A stretch of DNA of 64,000 nucleotides from Maniola hyperantus (GCF_902806685.2 NC_048560.1:2024492-2088491), one strand, 5' to 3'. Counted from the first letter of the stretch, positions 52,931 to 63,549 are shown. Notes: a model not told the origin generated them from the letters alone. Numbers and translations: made by a program.

Positions 52931-53158
52931 TATATATATAAAAGGAAAAGGTGACTGACTGACTGACTGACTGACTGATCTTTCAACGCACAGCTCAAAC
53001 TACTGGACGGATCGGGCTGAAATTTGGCATGCAGATAGCTATTATGACGTAGGCATCCACTAAGAAAGGATCTTTGAAAATTCAACCCTTAAGGGGGTGA
53101 AATAGGGGTTTGAAATTTGTGTAGTCTACGCGCACGAAGTCGCGAGCATAAGCTAGTT
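52931..53158 (-). repeat. RTE-A tail, second of a tandem pair
   Basis: It starts TATATATATAAAAGGAAAAG two bases after the previous copy ends. Complete. Confidence 0.8.
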
Positions 53159-53280
53159 TGTTTTATTTCGCTGAAACAGACGAATTTGTATGCATGCAGC
53201 ATGCGATATGCACTGCACGCCCTTCCACTTCTAAACATGTAGGAAAAGCCATTGTCGCTACTATATTATTTAGGTAATGA

Positions 53281-53360
53281 AACTCCGTAAAGTTGGAAGT
53301 GCATGCCTGGGATCGAACCTTAGATCCATGACTAGGAGGCTGACATTTTAGAACCTATCT
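53281..53360 (-). repeat. SINE-1 head, diverged
   Basis: AACTCCGTAAAGTTGGAAGT ... GCCTGGGATCGAACCTTAG in reverse of the SINE-1 head. Confidence 0.5.
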
Positions 53361-53392
53361 CATCACCATTATCATTATCAACAACCGATAGA

Positions 53393-53813
53393 CGACTGCT
53401 GAATATAGCACATACATAAGTATGTCTCTTGCAGAGACTTCCACACAACGGTCTTGCGCTGGCCGTGAATCCAGCGGCTCCCTCTTGCGCTGGCCGAATC
53501 CAGCGACTCCTTCTTGCGCTGGCCGTCTGAAACCAGCGGCTCCCTGTCGTTTGACGGTCTTGTTTGATGTCGTCTGTCCATATACTTACCTAGTAGGCGG
53601 TCTTGCAACGCTGCGCTTTCCGGTGCGAGGTCGCCATTCCAGCACCTTGGGACCCCAACATCTATCCGTTCTACGAACTATGTGCCCTGCCCATTGCCAC
53701 TTAGTTGCCATCGCAACCCGTTGAGCTCTGTCGGGTACTCTAGTTCTCCTACGGATCTTATCATTTCTAATTTGAACACATAAGGAAACTCCAGGCATAG
53801 CTCGCTCCATCAC
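53393..53813 (-). pseudogene. RTE-clade LINE C-terminus, stop and internal triplication
   Basis: It reads MMERAMPGVSL, RNDKIRRRTRVPDRAQRVA, KWQWAGHIVRRTDRCWGPK and VLEWRPRTGK, then a stop at about 53586. The continuation lies in another frame and ends WKSLQETY and a diverged QQ.SIG. Between the two, the + strand word TCTTGCGCTGGCCG occurs three times (53450-53525) with AATCCAGCG spacers, an in-place tandem expansion. Not functional. Confidence 0.75.
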
Positions 53814-54370
53814 CCAGTGAGTAACCTATCTAAGTAGGTAGGTAGGTACCTAACGTGATATTTTTTGTGCGCCTCGTACTTAGTGTTATTATACAAAATG
53901 AACACATCTCCCCAACCGGGTGTCAATAGCCCCAAAATGCCGCCGAAATCTATTTGTCAAAGCAATGAACAGCTATAAATAATATCGTGCAAACATGGGG
54001 CATATTGTGTCAAGAAAAACAAACATTCGCGCCCTCCGCGTGCAAATTGTTGTTTGCGCAGTTGGCAACACTGGAACACTGGCTGTCAACGTCACTGTGA
54101 CAAATGGAATGCGCGGGAGAGTTTCTTTTTTTTTTGTTTTTTAATTCTCTTTTAAAGAGCTGAGTCACTAATGTGACTATGTGGCTCTCGTAAGTTTACA
54201 AAAAAATTATTCAGACACTTTAATCTAGATCTAAATACTACTTATTTACTAATTTATTTCTACGACTTATGTTATTACGGACCATCTTATACATACTTTT
54301 TGCAGCTTTCGGGAGAGTTGCATTATCATAAAAAAACAAAAAAACGTAAGTCACAGTTTCTTATTGAAAA
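53814..54370. other. No gene recognised
   Basis: Mixed composition, unique-looking. Nothing supportable. Confidence 0.35.
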
Positions 54371-54700
54371 ACTTGAGTTTGTTGTGGGCTCTCCTCAGAC
54401 CTGGGCGCGTTTGGAACCCTCGTAGCTTTAGTTTTTAAGTTCGCGTAAAAATTATCGCCACTATATCATCTTACAAATGCAACAACTGACTTTCAAAAGT
54501 GTAATTTATTACCTACTAGCTGATGCCCGCAACTTCGTCCGCGTGGAATTAGGAAAAAAAAAATTCCATACCAAAAAATCACGTCAATCCGTTGCACCGT
54601 TACGACGTGATTGAAGAACAAACCAACAAACAAATACACTTTCGCATTTATGATAAGGGTACTGATTTTGAATAAACCATTTGATTTGATTTGATTATGG
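54371..54700 (+). repeat. LINE 3' UTR (family J) split by an RTE-B tail
   Basis: GAGTTTGTTGTGGGCTCTCC ... GTGTAATTTATTACCTAC, then after the insert GATTTTGAATAAACCATTTG with (ATTTG)n. The uninterrupted relative is at 62912-63070. Confidence 0.7.
54517..54662 (+). repeat. RTE-B tail nested in family J
   Basis: TAGCTGATGCCCGCAACTTC ... CGTTACGACGTGATTGAAGA ... TTTCGCATTTATGATAAGGG. Confidence 0.75.
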
Positions 54701-54724
54701 GTCATCTGCGCATTAGGCACTCCC

Positions 54725-54856
54725 GAGTTTCATGGTTCTAGTTCCTATACGTCAACGGGAAGTTGATTCCCTTTTCTTGACAGACACGACAGACAGAAAA
54801 CGAAGTGATCCTATAGGGGCTCCTTTTTCCCTCTAGAGGTACGTAACCCTAAAAAT
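54725..54856 (+). repeat. Rep-D 3' fragment
   Basis: TTTCATGGTTCTAGTTCCTA, GTCAACGGGAAG, GACAGACACGACAGACAG and GTGATCCTATAGGGGCTCC in the Rep-D order. Confidence 0.65.
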
Positions 54857-55169
54857 TAAAAAAAAATTACTGTCCTGCCAATAAACGACCTTATGTTGTG
54901 AAAAGGTCACGTTTTCAACTGCCATTTTCGGATAATGTTATGTCACGTAATATGCCGATTGCATCTTACGGGGTAATTTTTAATTTAATTTATATTGAAT
55001 ACATACATACCTAATGTCATTAAAATTACAAAACTTTCAGTAGGTAATTACTTATTATCTTATTAGTAAGTTACTGAACTTTAATTAATGTGAATTTAAT
55101 TCTTGACTTTTATTTTGCGTGAGACCATAAAAAGGTGGTTAATTTTTAGCGTTCCGCACGTATTTGCCT
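54857..55169. other. No gene recognised
   Basis: AT-rich. Nothing supportable. Confidence 0.35.
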
Positions 55170-55365
55170 ATATCCATGCAACAACACCACCTACAATCTG
55201 TTGCTTGTTGCGGCATGATTGGAGGAAAAACCAACAAACAAACACTTTCGCATTTATACCTAATATAGCTACTAGCTGATGCCCGCGATTTTGTCGGCGT
55301 GAACTTATGTACCTATCTGTGATTTTCCGGGACAAAAAGTAGCCTATGTCCTAGTATTCAAATTC
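55170..55365 (+). repeat. Two RTE-B pieces, tail then head
   Basis: 55170-55266 is the distal part (GGCATGATTGGAGGAAAAAC ... TTTCGCATTTATACC). 55267-55365 is the proximal part of another copy (TAGCTGATGCCCGCGATTTT ... AAAAGTAGCCTATGTCCTAG). Confidence 0.65.
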
Positions 55366-55673
55366 ACTCCCATAATATGCCCATATGGGTAACATAATTG
55401 CCATTAAATTATACACAACCCCCACAGACGTGACAAAAACGTAATTCCAGGCGTGATAATAGTCCGCGGGCCCTGTATTGTGACAAATTTCTCGCTTCGG
55501 AACACTCTATTAACTGCACAATGGCTGTTTCTGTGGGTTTTTTCCCCAAAATTTCCAAGTAACCATTTGTCGGAACCACAAAGTTCTGCCGCGCTTTTTT
55601 TGGTTGGCTGGTTTGTCTATGTCGCGTACATTTGCGATTTTTTTATTTCGTAAGTAAATATGTTATTATCTAA
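55366..55673. other. No gene recognised
   Basis: Nothing supportable. A 66-codon frame at 55453 has hydrophobic patches but no recognised family. Confidence 0.35.
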
Positions 55674-55896
55674 TATCTAAATATATAAAAGGAAAAGGTG
55701 ACCGACTGACTGACTGATCTATCAACGCACAGCTCAAACTACTGGACGGATCGGGCTAAAATTTGGCATGCAGCTAGCTATAATGACGTAGACATCCGCT
55801 AAGAAAGGGTTTTTGAAAATTCAACCCCTGAGGGGGTAATATAGGGGTTTGAAATTTGTGTAGTCCACATGGACAAAGTCGCGAGTATAACCTAGT
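55674..55896 (-). repeat. RTE-A tail
   Basis: ATCTAAATATATAAAAGGAA ... GACAAAGTCGCGAGTATAAC. Confidence 0.75.
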
Positions 55897-55904
55897 TTTT
55901 TAAA

Positions 55905-56050
55905 ATAAAAATAGCGAGTAAACGTTCAGATGTATCACCTGATATTAAGTGATTACCGCCGCCTATGAATATTTGCAGCACCAGAGGAACCGCAATGCGT
56001 TGCCGGCCTTTCAGGAATTTTTTGGTCCGCCCCTTGAATAACTCCATGTT
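55905..56050 (-). pseudogene. LINE 3' end with RT C-terminal relic
   Basis: The reverse frame holds MELFKGRTKKFLKGRQRI. ACCTGATATTAAGTGATTAC is the start of the same 3' end seen at 49584. Confidence 0.65.
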
Positions 56051-56149
56051 GTAACTGTAATATGGATAGACTATGGAATAAACCTTTCTCATTCTGAGAG
56101 GAGATTCGTTCTCAGTAATGGGCCGACGACGAGGAGTTGGGTTTTCAAT

Positions 56150-56377
56150 CAGTGCCCTTATTGTAAATGCGAAAGTGTGTTTGTTTGTTGGTTTTTTGGT
56201 TTGTCCTTCAATCGCGTCGCAACGGTGCTACGGATTGACGTGATTTTTTGCATGGGTATAGGATAAAGACCTGGAGAGTGACACAGGCTACTTTTTATCC
56301 CGGGAAATCAAAGAGTTCCCACGGGATTATTTAAAAACCTAATTCCACGCAGACGAAGTCGCGGGCATAAGCTAGTA
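56150..56377 (-). repeat. RTE-B tail
   Basis: Reference copy: ATGCGAAAGTGTGTTTGTTT ... AAGACCTGGAGAGTGACACA ... GACGAAGTCGCGGGCATAAG. Confidence 0.8.
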
Positions 56378-56423
56378 ATAATATAAAAGTGAATCACCCA
56401 ACAAAATCAATAAGAAATATGAT

Positions 56424-56594
56424 TTACTAGCTTTGATTTCCTGGGATAAAAAGTAGCCTATGTCACTCTCCAGGTCTTTATCTATACCCATGCAAAAATC
56501 ACGTCAATCACTTGCACCGTTGCGGCGTGATTGAAGGACAACCAACAAACCAACAAACAAACACACTTTCGCATTTATAATAAGGGTACGGATT
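56424..56594 (+). repeat. RTE-B tail, inverted to the previous copy
   Basis: TTGATTTCCTGGGATAAAAA ... GCGGCGTGATTGAAGGACAA ... CGCATTTATAATAAGGGTAC. Confidence 0.8.
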
Positions 56595-56976
56595 GTTTAA
56601 CTGAACACATTACGTTCTACAACGACAACAGCTGCTAATCGAATGACTGAAAGACTTACAAAAATAGAAAGCAGAACGCTATCTTTCTTTCTTAATTTTT
56701 CTAGATGTAATGAGGTAACACAGTCAGTCATATTATGTTCCAATATAGTAAGGGGCCGACGACGAGGAGTTTCTCGGTTTTCGTGGGTTTTCAATAATAT
56801 AATTTTATCTGTATAACCCAATGACGCGTGTACACTTCAAGACCGCCCAACCTCAAACTAACTTGCTGAGATCTTAACAGTCGTTACTCGTTACACAACT
56901 GGACTGCAAATACTCGCTCAAGTAGAAGTCTTTGCAAAAAGACGAATTCAATGAAAGTGTATAAACTATGGTTGAT

Positions 56977-57180
56977 GGGCGGTGATAGCCTAGTGGATAA
57001 GACGCCAGCCTCCTATCCGGGTTCGATTCCGGGCTAGCATTTCGGAAACATTTGCGTTTTAGACAAATATCACTTCCTGTCATAGCGAAGGAAAACATCG
57101 TGACGAAACCTGTACCTAGATATGCGTGAGAGTTCTCCATAATGTTCTCAAAGGTGTGTCAAGTCTGTCAAGCCGCACGT
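56977..57180 (+). repeat. SINE-1 variant
   Basis: GGGCGGTGATAGCCTAGTGG ... CCGGGTTCGATTCCGGGCTA ... GAAGGAAAACATCGTGACGA. Truncated where the LINE end begins. Confidence 0.7.
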
Positions 57181-57184
57181 TTTT

Positions 57185-57500
57185 TTTTAAATAAAAATGG
57201 CGAGCAAACGAGCAGGCGGGTCACCTGACGTTAGGTGATTACCGCCGCCCATGAACATTTGCAGTACCAGAGGAACCACCAATGCGTTGCCGGCCTTTCA
57301 GGAATTTGATGGTCCGTCCCTTGAATAACCCCATGTTGTAATCTAATGGGAACACCGCCGAAGGGAGTTGATTCCACAGTCTGCATATGCGTGGAAAAAT
57401 TAATCTGGCACAACAGACGGTCGAAGTGCACCAGACACCCAGGTGGTGAGGGTGAAATTGTTTGCGGTGGCGTGCGGTGCGGTTGTAGAAAACGGAGGGC
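57185..57500 (-). pseudogene. LINE 3' end with RT C-terminal relic
   Basis: On the reverse strand the frames carry LIFPRICRLWNQLPSAVFP-like and GRQRIGGSSG-like pieces. GCAGGCGGGTCACCTGACGT is the family's 3' region. Same family as 49584 and 55905. Confidence 0.7.
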
Positions 57501-57935
57501 GGAATGAGATCTAAGAACTCTTCAGAGCACTCCCCATTATATATAGAGGCGATAGAACACGCAAATAGAGCACATGACCAGGGTGGTAGGCATAGCCTAC
57601 TCTTCTCTTCTCATTGCGAGGAGAGACGCGGACTCAGTATTGGGCCGACGATTAGTTGGGTTTTGCAATTAATAAGTACCTATATTTTCATCTGTAAAAC
57701 CCAATGACGCGTGTAAACTTCAAGACCGCACCGCCCAACCTCCCAAACTAACTTACTGAGAAGTGAGATCTTAACAGTCCGTACTTCTTATACAATTGAA
57801 CACCTTTCGAGGACCGTTCATACTCGCTCAAGCAGAAGACCTTGTAAAAAGTGCTGTAGGCTAGCAAAGTAAACTAAATTGTCAACCCTGTTTAAGTTGA
57901 GTTACCTATTCATACATCCATACTATCCATACTTC

Positions 57936-58078
57936 CATGCGAAAGTGTGTGTGTCTGTCTGTCTGCTAGCTTTTCACAGCCCATCCGTTTAATCGACCAG
58001 TTTTCAAAGGTGTGTGAAGTCTACTAATTCGCACTTGGCCAGCGTGGTGGACTATGGCCGAACCCTTCTCATTCCGGG
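57936..58078. repeat. RTE-B end fragment then SINE-1 middle
   Basis: ATGCGAAAGTGTGTGTGTCT (-) to about 57995, then AAAGGTGTGTGAAGTCTACT to TTCTCATTCCGGG (SINE-1, +). Confidence 0.6.
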
Positions 58079-58650
58079 ATTCTCTTCTCTCGCCTTCCAG
58101 CATCAGTTTTATCCTCCAACTTTAGTATGAGTACCTTTAGGTCAAGAGTGAATAGGCATCTTCTAGGCAAGCGCGGCTCTATCTTAGGATGCATCATCAC
58201 TTGCTAGCAATTGTGATCGAAACCATGCGCTAGTCTATAAATTAAAAAAAAATACGGCGCGACAACCCTGGGTGCGGTTATTTTCAGGTACAGATTAAAA
58301 ACGAAACAGGGTTCTTTATAAAGGACGGATCTTATCTATGGTTTTAGGATAATCTTTTGTTGACAAGAAGGTGGAAAGTAAATGCGGTTTCTGCGAAACG
58401 AGATCTTTTGCCTTTTGCAGAAAGTGACAATATTTTTGTCGAAAAAATGCTTTTTTTTGCTAATTATCGCCACTTTGCTAATAATTTTATTTTAAACCAC
58501 AACTGAAAGTGATTTTTGGGAATTTCGACTTTTAATTTTTGTGAGTCATCAGTTTCTAGAATGGTTTTCTTTCTTCCAAAAAAGTTTTCAAATTGATCAA
58601 AACATAATCAATTATTTTACGAGGCATCATTACCCGAAGCGTGCTAACAG
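58079..58650. other. No gene recognised
   Basis: Unique-looking, AT-rich from 58300. Nothing supportable. Confidence 0.35.
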
Positions 58651-58870
58651 GGCCCTGTAACTAAGGCTCCGCTGTCCGTCCGTCCGTCTGTCTGTCAGCG
58701 GGCTGTATCTTGTGAACCGTAATAGGTAGAGACTAGAGAGTTGAAATTTTTACAGAATGCGTCTTTCTTTTGCCGCTATAAAAACGTACTGGAACGCTAA
58801 AACTCTTGCGGTAGAAAGATACCTTCGTGCTTAAGCGTAACGGACTGTAACGAAAGCCTCTTAGAATTCT
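58651..58870 (-). repeat. Dispersed repeat with (GTCC)(GTCT) block
   Basis: CTCCGCTGTCCGTCCGTCCG ... GGGCTGTATCTTGTGAACCG ... GTTGAAATTTTTACAGAATG is a common lepidopteran repeat related to the one at 3355. Confidence 0.6.
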
Positions 58871-60143
58871 AGACTTTATTCCAATTACAAAAAATAATTC
58901 CTAAACTGCCCAAAAAAATCTTGAACCCGGAACTTTTAACAACAATCACAAACAGAAAAAGCATCTCGATCAACGTGTCGTGTAACTCAGATAAAATCAA
59001 CACACATATTTTATCAACCTCTGCTAAAGATTTTTATGAATACCTACTTCATACAGAATTCCTTCGTAGCAAACAATTTCGGAACGTAAAATTGTTTTTT
59101 TTTTTTCAAATTTCGTTTCAAATGTCATCACATTGATACCCAACTCACTTTCAATGCACAAAACCATCACTAGCACGATCATAGTCCCCTCAATTTGCCA
59201 GGTTTGAAGCTCAGGTAACAACCCTAAAGAAAAAATAAAATAAAACGTGACAAAATGTCTGTAAACATGTACCTCTGCCTTAACAATTAAAAAAAAACGG
59301 GGAAAAAAACTTTACAATTCGCAATCGGAATCTGTGCGTTTTCGGGTCGTGACGAATTCAAGATTCGAATTTCGAAGGCGTTCCATTTGACTTTTGTGAT
59401 CCCAGTGTTGCAATAGCGCGGAAAATTACCCATTGTTAAGGGTAATTGTAAATATAATAATTGAAAAATACTTTATGATTTTTGATAGAAAAAAAGTTAG
59501 ATTGACGTTTGTTATAATTGGAACGGACACGAGTTCAATTGAGTTGTTAAAATGGCGAATTAACCGTAAGTAATGTACTACTTCAGGCACGAATAAAAAA
59601 GTAAAGAGATATTGATATCGTTATTATTTTCATATTGAAACGCAATTTGCGTTTTGTTAGTCATAAAAAGTTTTTAGCATAATTATATCAATCTCATTAG
59701 TTTAATTAGTTTCACTCTGAATTCACAGATGAAATATAACTTACAAAATATACTTACTCTAAACATATTCATTGTTGAGTGTTGGGACACTTTCCTAATA
59801 ATCTTAAAATTTTTTGGCATACGGCATACCTATCTAATAATTGTTGTCTCCCAGATCCTTCCGCATACAACTAGACTAACATTACATCTTATAAGAGTAC
59901 AATATTTCGATTCTTAGGTTTAACCAGCCCTGGTAATGGGCCGCCATTTTAAAGCATGCTTGTCGGTGTCAAACGTTGCGTATGCGTAGAGCCCGCGCCA
60001 ATATCTATTTGTCTGTGTACGCGTATGTGTCAGCGTACGGATTTGTCATCACTTATTAATTTTGTCTATCTAGAGTTTTATAATACCTTTGGGTTTTTTT
60101 AGCGTTTAAACTATCGTGTGTGATTTCCATTATAATATATACA
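58871..60143. other. Unique AT-rich stretch upstream of the otd exon
   Basis: It carries fewer recognisable repeats than the rest of the window. I see no exon. It is a candidate place for intronic regulatory DNA, but no specific site can be supported. Confidence 0.35.
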
Positions 60144-60331
60144 TATATCACACACCGGCTTAACTCACGTGTTAAGTCGACGTTAGTCCGACTGGTTTCG
60201 AACCCATCCGGGTCTTTTTTCATAACCGCGGCGGTGCGCGAACTGAGTTTCCTGTGAAAAACCCCGGATGGTTTCGAAACTAGTCAGGCTAACGTCGACT
60301 CAACTCGTGAGTAAAGCCGGTGTGTGATATA
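60144..60331. mobile_element. M7 MITE, copy 2
   Basis: TATATCACACACCGGCTTAA ... GACGTTAGTCCGACTGGTTT at the left and the mirror ... AACGTCGACTCAACTCGTGA ... TGTGTGATATA at the right, with arms of about 85 bp. Confidence 0.75.
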
Positions 60332-60973
60332 CCTTTAGGTTTAACTTATAAATTAATAGGTTGATAATAAACGACGGGTAAACATACTCTCAGAGGTATC
60401 GAGATAACAAACAATTCAAGTTTATATACAATACCATGACACTCAACAATGACGAATATGACACAGAGGTAGTGCATTATGTAAAAGCAAATACGTACAC
60501 GTTAGTTAAGTTTTGTTTTATGTCTGCAACTTTGATTGACGTGTTGTTGGAAATTTTGATCGAAAATCAATGATCGAACCATCGAACCTAAAAAATATGG
60601 CAAACACGTTTTATTAAATACGTGTCGTATGAAACCAGCTTAATATTTAATTAGTAGGTGTCTGGTTATTTTAATTTGATTGACCTGTTGAATGTTGGAA
60701 CCAACATGGGTTACAATATTTAAAACTAGTTAGTATGTAATAGGTTATATTATTATGTATGTATGTATGTGTTTTGTTATCTCACGAAACGTTTTGTTTG
60801 ATTAAAAAGTTATTAGTTAAAATTGTTTCCTGTTATTAGGATTACAGTTTTATTTATTTTTACAATCTTAGTAATGAAAGTCAAAGTTAGCAATTTATTT
60901 AAATGTGGTATCACTGCACATTATTTAATTATCATTTGTTCAATTTAACAAACTGACTAGGAAGTCTATATTA
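60332..60973. other. AT-rich, nothing recognised
   Basis: Small (GTAT)n run at about 60752-60772. No gene. Confidence 0.35.
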
Positions 60974-61116
60974 GTTAAAAGGAAAAACTGACTGACTCAC
61001 TGACTGACTGATTGACCTATCATCGCACACCTCAAACTACTGAACGGATCGGGCTAATATTTGGGATGCAGATAGCTATATTATGACGTAGTAGAAATCT
61101 GCTTAGAAAGGATTTA
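60974..61116 (-). repeat. RTE-A tail, head missing
   Basis: TTAGTTAAAAGGAAAAACTG ... GAACGGATCGGGCTAATATT ... CTTAGAAAGGATTTA. Confidence 0.7.
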
Positions 61117-61189
61117 TACCTAATGTATTATTTATAAATAAATTTAAAACAGATAGTTTTATTTTTTTATTTTTGTGTGAAAATCTTAA

Positions 61190-61352
61190 TGCGGTTCACA
61201 GAATACATATACTTACCAAGTTTCAACAGTATAGTTCTTATAGTTTCGGAAAAAAGTGGATGTGACATACGGACGGACAGACAGACAGACAGATAGACAT
61301 GATGAATCTATAAAGGTTCCATTTTTTGTCATTTGGCTACGGAACCCTAAAA
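61190..61352 (+). repeat. Dispersed repeat with (GACA)n and TACGGAACCCT end
   Basis: AACAGTATAGTTCTTATAGT ... GACGGACAGACAGACAGACA ... TTTGGCTACGGAACCCTAAA. It lies just 54 bp before the otd exon acceptor. Confidence 0.65.
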
Positions 61353-61405
61353 ATGACATTATTTCACTTGAACAAAAAAAAAAAAAATCTTTTCTTTTGT
61401 TCCAG

Positions 61406-61546
61406 CTCAACCCACTAACAATGCCCACCGACCACAGACAAACAATAGAGCGCGATTATTAAAAAATAGAAAAAGAAACCACAAACATGTCAACACACAC
61501 ACGAAAGAGGTCGACCCGGTGACTAGCTTTCGTAACCCAATAAGAG
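61406..61546 (+). other. otd: 5' UTR part of the otd exon, with splice acceptor
   Basis: A pyrimidine-rich acceptor, CTTTTCTTTTGTTCCAG, ends at 61405. The 141 nt to the ATG contain an in-frame TAA at 61541-61543, two codons before the start, so the coding region cannot extend upstream. The acceptor implies at least one more exon upstream. Confidence 0.6.
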
Positions 61547-61793
61547 ATGGCGCTGTTAACCAACTCGTCGGCGAGCGGACCCACTGCATCGCCGGCGGCA
61601 CCCCAGGCCCATCACTCGACCACGCCGCTACATCACTACTTTCATTACCTGAAGCAGCCGTCACCGTTGGCCCAGAACCCTTACGCCCACCATTCGAGCG
61701 CCCATCACATGGGCATGGGTCCTGGGCCTCTTGGTGGGCTAGGACCTTTTGGGTTGACGCACCACGGGCTAGAGGCTGTTGGATTTCCTCAAG
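61547..61793 (+). CDS. otd: Orthodenticle/Otx homeobox protein, first coding exon
   Basis: The exon encodes 82 residues plus one base (phase-1 donor AAG|GTATGT at 61794). The peptide starts MALLTNSSASGPTASPAAPQ, is rich in His, Pro, Ala and Gly (HHYFHYLKQ, NPYAHHSSAHHMGMGPGPLG), and ends GPFGLTHHGLEAVGFPQG. In insect Orthodenticle proteins a 'GPFGLPHGL-.-GFPQG' stretch lies just before the K50 paired-class homeodomain, so this exon should splice to one starting near that domain. Otd is a transcription factor that binds TAATCC and patterns the head, brain and photoreceptors. An in-frame TAA six bases upstream and the context GAGATGG support the start. The homeodomain exon is not within the remaining 2.2 kb. 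The antisense and +1 frames over it are shadows. Confidence is high that it is a real exon, and good but not absolute that it is otd. Confidence 0.8.
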
Positions 61794-62564
61794 GTATGTT
61801 TACACGAGTAATTCATAAGTACTATACCTTCATTTGTAGACAAACTAACGAGTCGAATTCGGCCATCGCTGAGCATGGTTAACTTAATTTTATGCTAACT
61901 TAACTTAATTACTAATATAACCCGATAAAATATTATACTTAGGTAGTGATGTTACATTCGCCATCTTTTAAATCAAAACTTTAAAGTTTAACTTTTGGTA
62001 AATCATGTTTTACTTTTAATAAGCCTAAACGTGGCCTTCCATGGTACACCCAGCTTACCTATCTATCTACGTACACTTTATGTTTGTTTTGAAATCATAA
62101 AAAGTAAAAACAGAACTGAAAAGCATACATATACTGTGTAATTAAAATTAAAATTTAATAAGTAGTTTTTTGCGACAATGCAACCTCAAAGCTCTCTGTC
62201 TATTTTATATAATAGGTAATATCAAAATATGTTGCTAGCAACACAAGCATAACTAGGTACTAAGGGAGACGGAAATGGCGGGAAGGAAGGAAAATGACGA
62301 AATCAAATTTATATCACGTCCGCCATATTTCCGAGCTTCGTTCAGAAATTCACTCTCGAACGTTCTTACGTTCACTAATTTATTTCAAAGTTCTTATAAT
62401 ATCTACTTGGACTGCTTACTTAATGGAATTTTAATGGGAAATAGGGAGATCTTTTATTATGGGCAGAACGATATTTTTCTAAACATTCGTATTATTTAAT
62501 TTGTTCAAAAAATCCATAACCATACCTAGTACCTACTAATATTATAAATGTGTTTGGGTAGAAT
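61794..62564. other. otd intron, AT-rich
   Basis: Starts GTATGTTTACACGAG. No repeat or exon recognised; a 74-codon frame at 62275 looks random. Confidence 0.4.
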
Positions 62565-62626
62565 AACAATAACGCTAAGTTTTTGCTAGTGTTCTGGAAT
62601 CTGGTTAGGTACACACTGTATAATAA

Positions 62627-62770
62627 ATGAGCCTCGATAGCTCAACGGTTAAAGGAGCAGACTGAAAACCGAAAGGTCGCCGGTTAAAATCCCACTCGTT
62701 GCACTATTGTCGTACCTACTCCTAGCACAAGCTTTACGCTTAATTGGAGGGGAAAGGGGAATATTAGTCA
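62627..62770 (+). repeat. SINE-3, uninterrupted
   Basis: GAGCCTCGATAGCTCAACGG ... GGTCGCCGGTTAAAATCCCA then CGTTGCACTATTGTCGTACC. A family H end scrap (CGCTAAGTTTTTGCTAG) precedes it at 62573. Confidence 0.75.
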
Positions 62771-62911
62771 GTAATTAACTTTAACCAAAAAAAGGCTGAT
62801 ATTTGGACCATGTCCATATCTCTTTCTAGGTAAATAATGATAAACGTAAACCACAGGCCACCAATAACCCTTTTACATTAAAATAACACTATTTATTAAT
62901 AATAATATATT

Positions 62912-63070
62912 GGCGCGTTTGGAACCCTTGTAGCTTTAGTTTTAAGTTTGCGTAATAATTATCACCATCCTGATGAAGATGTGGTATCTAACAAATCCAA
63001 CATCTGACCATCAAAAAGAGTAATGTACTTACTACCTATTTTAAATAAATCATTTGACTTTGACTTAGAC
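62912..63070 (+). repeat. LINE 3' UTR (family J)
   Basis: TGGCGCGTTTGGAACCCTTG ... CTACCTATTTTAAATAAATC then ATTTGACTTTGACT. Confidence 0.65.
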
Positions 63071-63415
63071 TATTATATTGTGTAGACTGTAGAATAGGTA
63101 CATGTTTTAGACCTTGCTGTAAACGCCGTGTTAGATGTACCTAGTCTTATAAATATGTTAGTTGTAAGATACCATAAATAAAATATCAGCAATTCAGCGC
63201 TGCATAATTTACGTACCAAGAAGACATCCTTGGAAATAATCAAAACAGGCCCCCTTTCCCCCCTCCATAAGCCGCTTATCCACCCCCCGCGGGGTGTACA
63301 GTAGCTACCTATATACCTATCTCCCGTTGATGTGGGAGAACTCGCCTTGTTAGTTGTTTTAATTAGATGAGTTTAAGTTTTGATTCTGTGTTTCTGAAAT
63401 GTTGTTCTGTTATCA
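63071..63415. other. No gene recognised
   Basis: It contains a C-rich patch CACCCCCCGCGGGGTG near 63281. Nothing else. Confidence 0.35.
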
Positions 63416-63515
63416 CTACCCGTATTATAAATGAGGTGTTTGTTTGTTGGTTTGTTCTTCAATCACGCCACAACGGAGCTGAGGATCGATCGGTTTGCAT
63501 GGTTATTTTGATGAC
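63416..63515 (-). repeat. RTE-B tail fragment
   Basis: GAGGTGTTTGTTTGTTGGTT and TTCAATCACGCCACAACGGA, truncated. A small SINE-2 head scrap (GACCTCCCTGGCCGC) follows at 63512. Confidence 0.6.
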
Positions 63516-63549
63516 CTCCCTGGCCGCAATCACTACCCATATTATAAAT

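Larger units (their letters stand above)
56740..57860 (+). repeat. Local duplication, about 130-160 bp units
   Basis: AACCCAATGACGCGTGTACA ... ACTCGCTCAAGTAGAAGTC (56816-56932) recurs at 57698-57845 with small indels, each unit preceded by GGGCCGACGA. SINE-1 and a LINE end occupy the space between. Confidence 0.65.

Noticed and set aside
61407..61664. 85-codon antisense frame over the otd exon, and the +1 frame 61519-61818
   Set aside because: The sense frame 61547-61793 has the start context, donor and family match; these are shadows.
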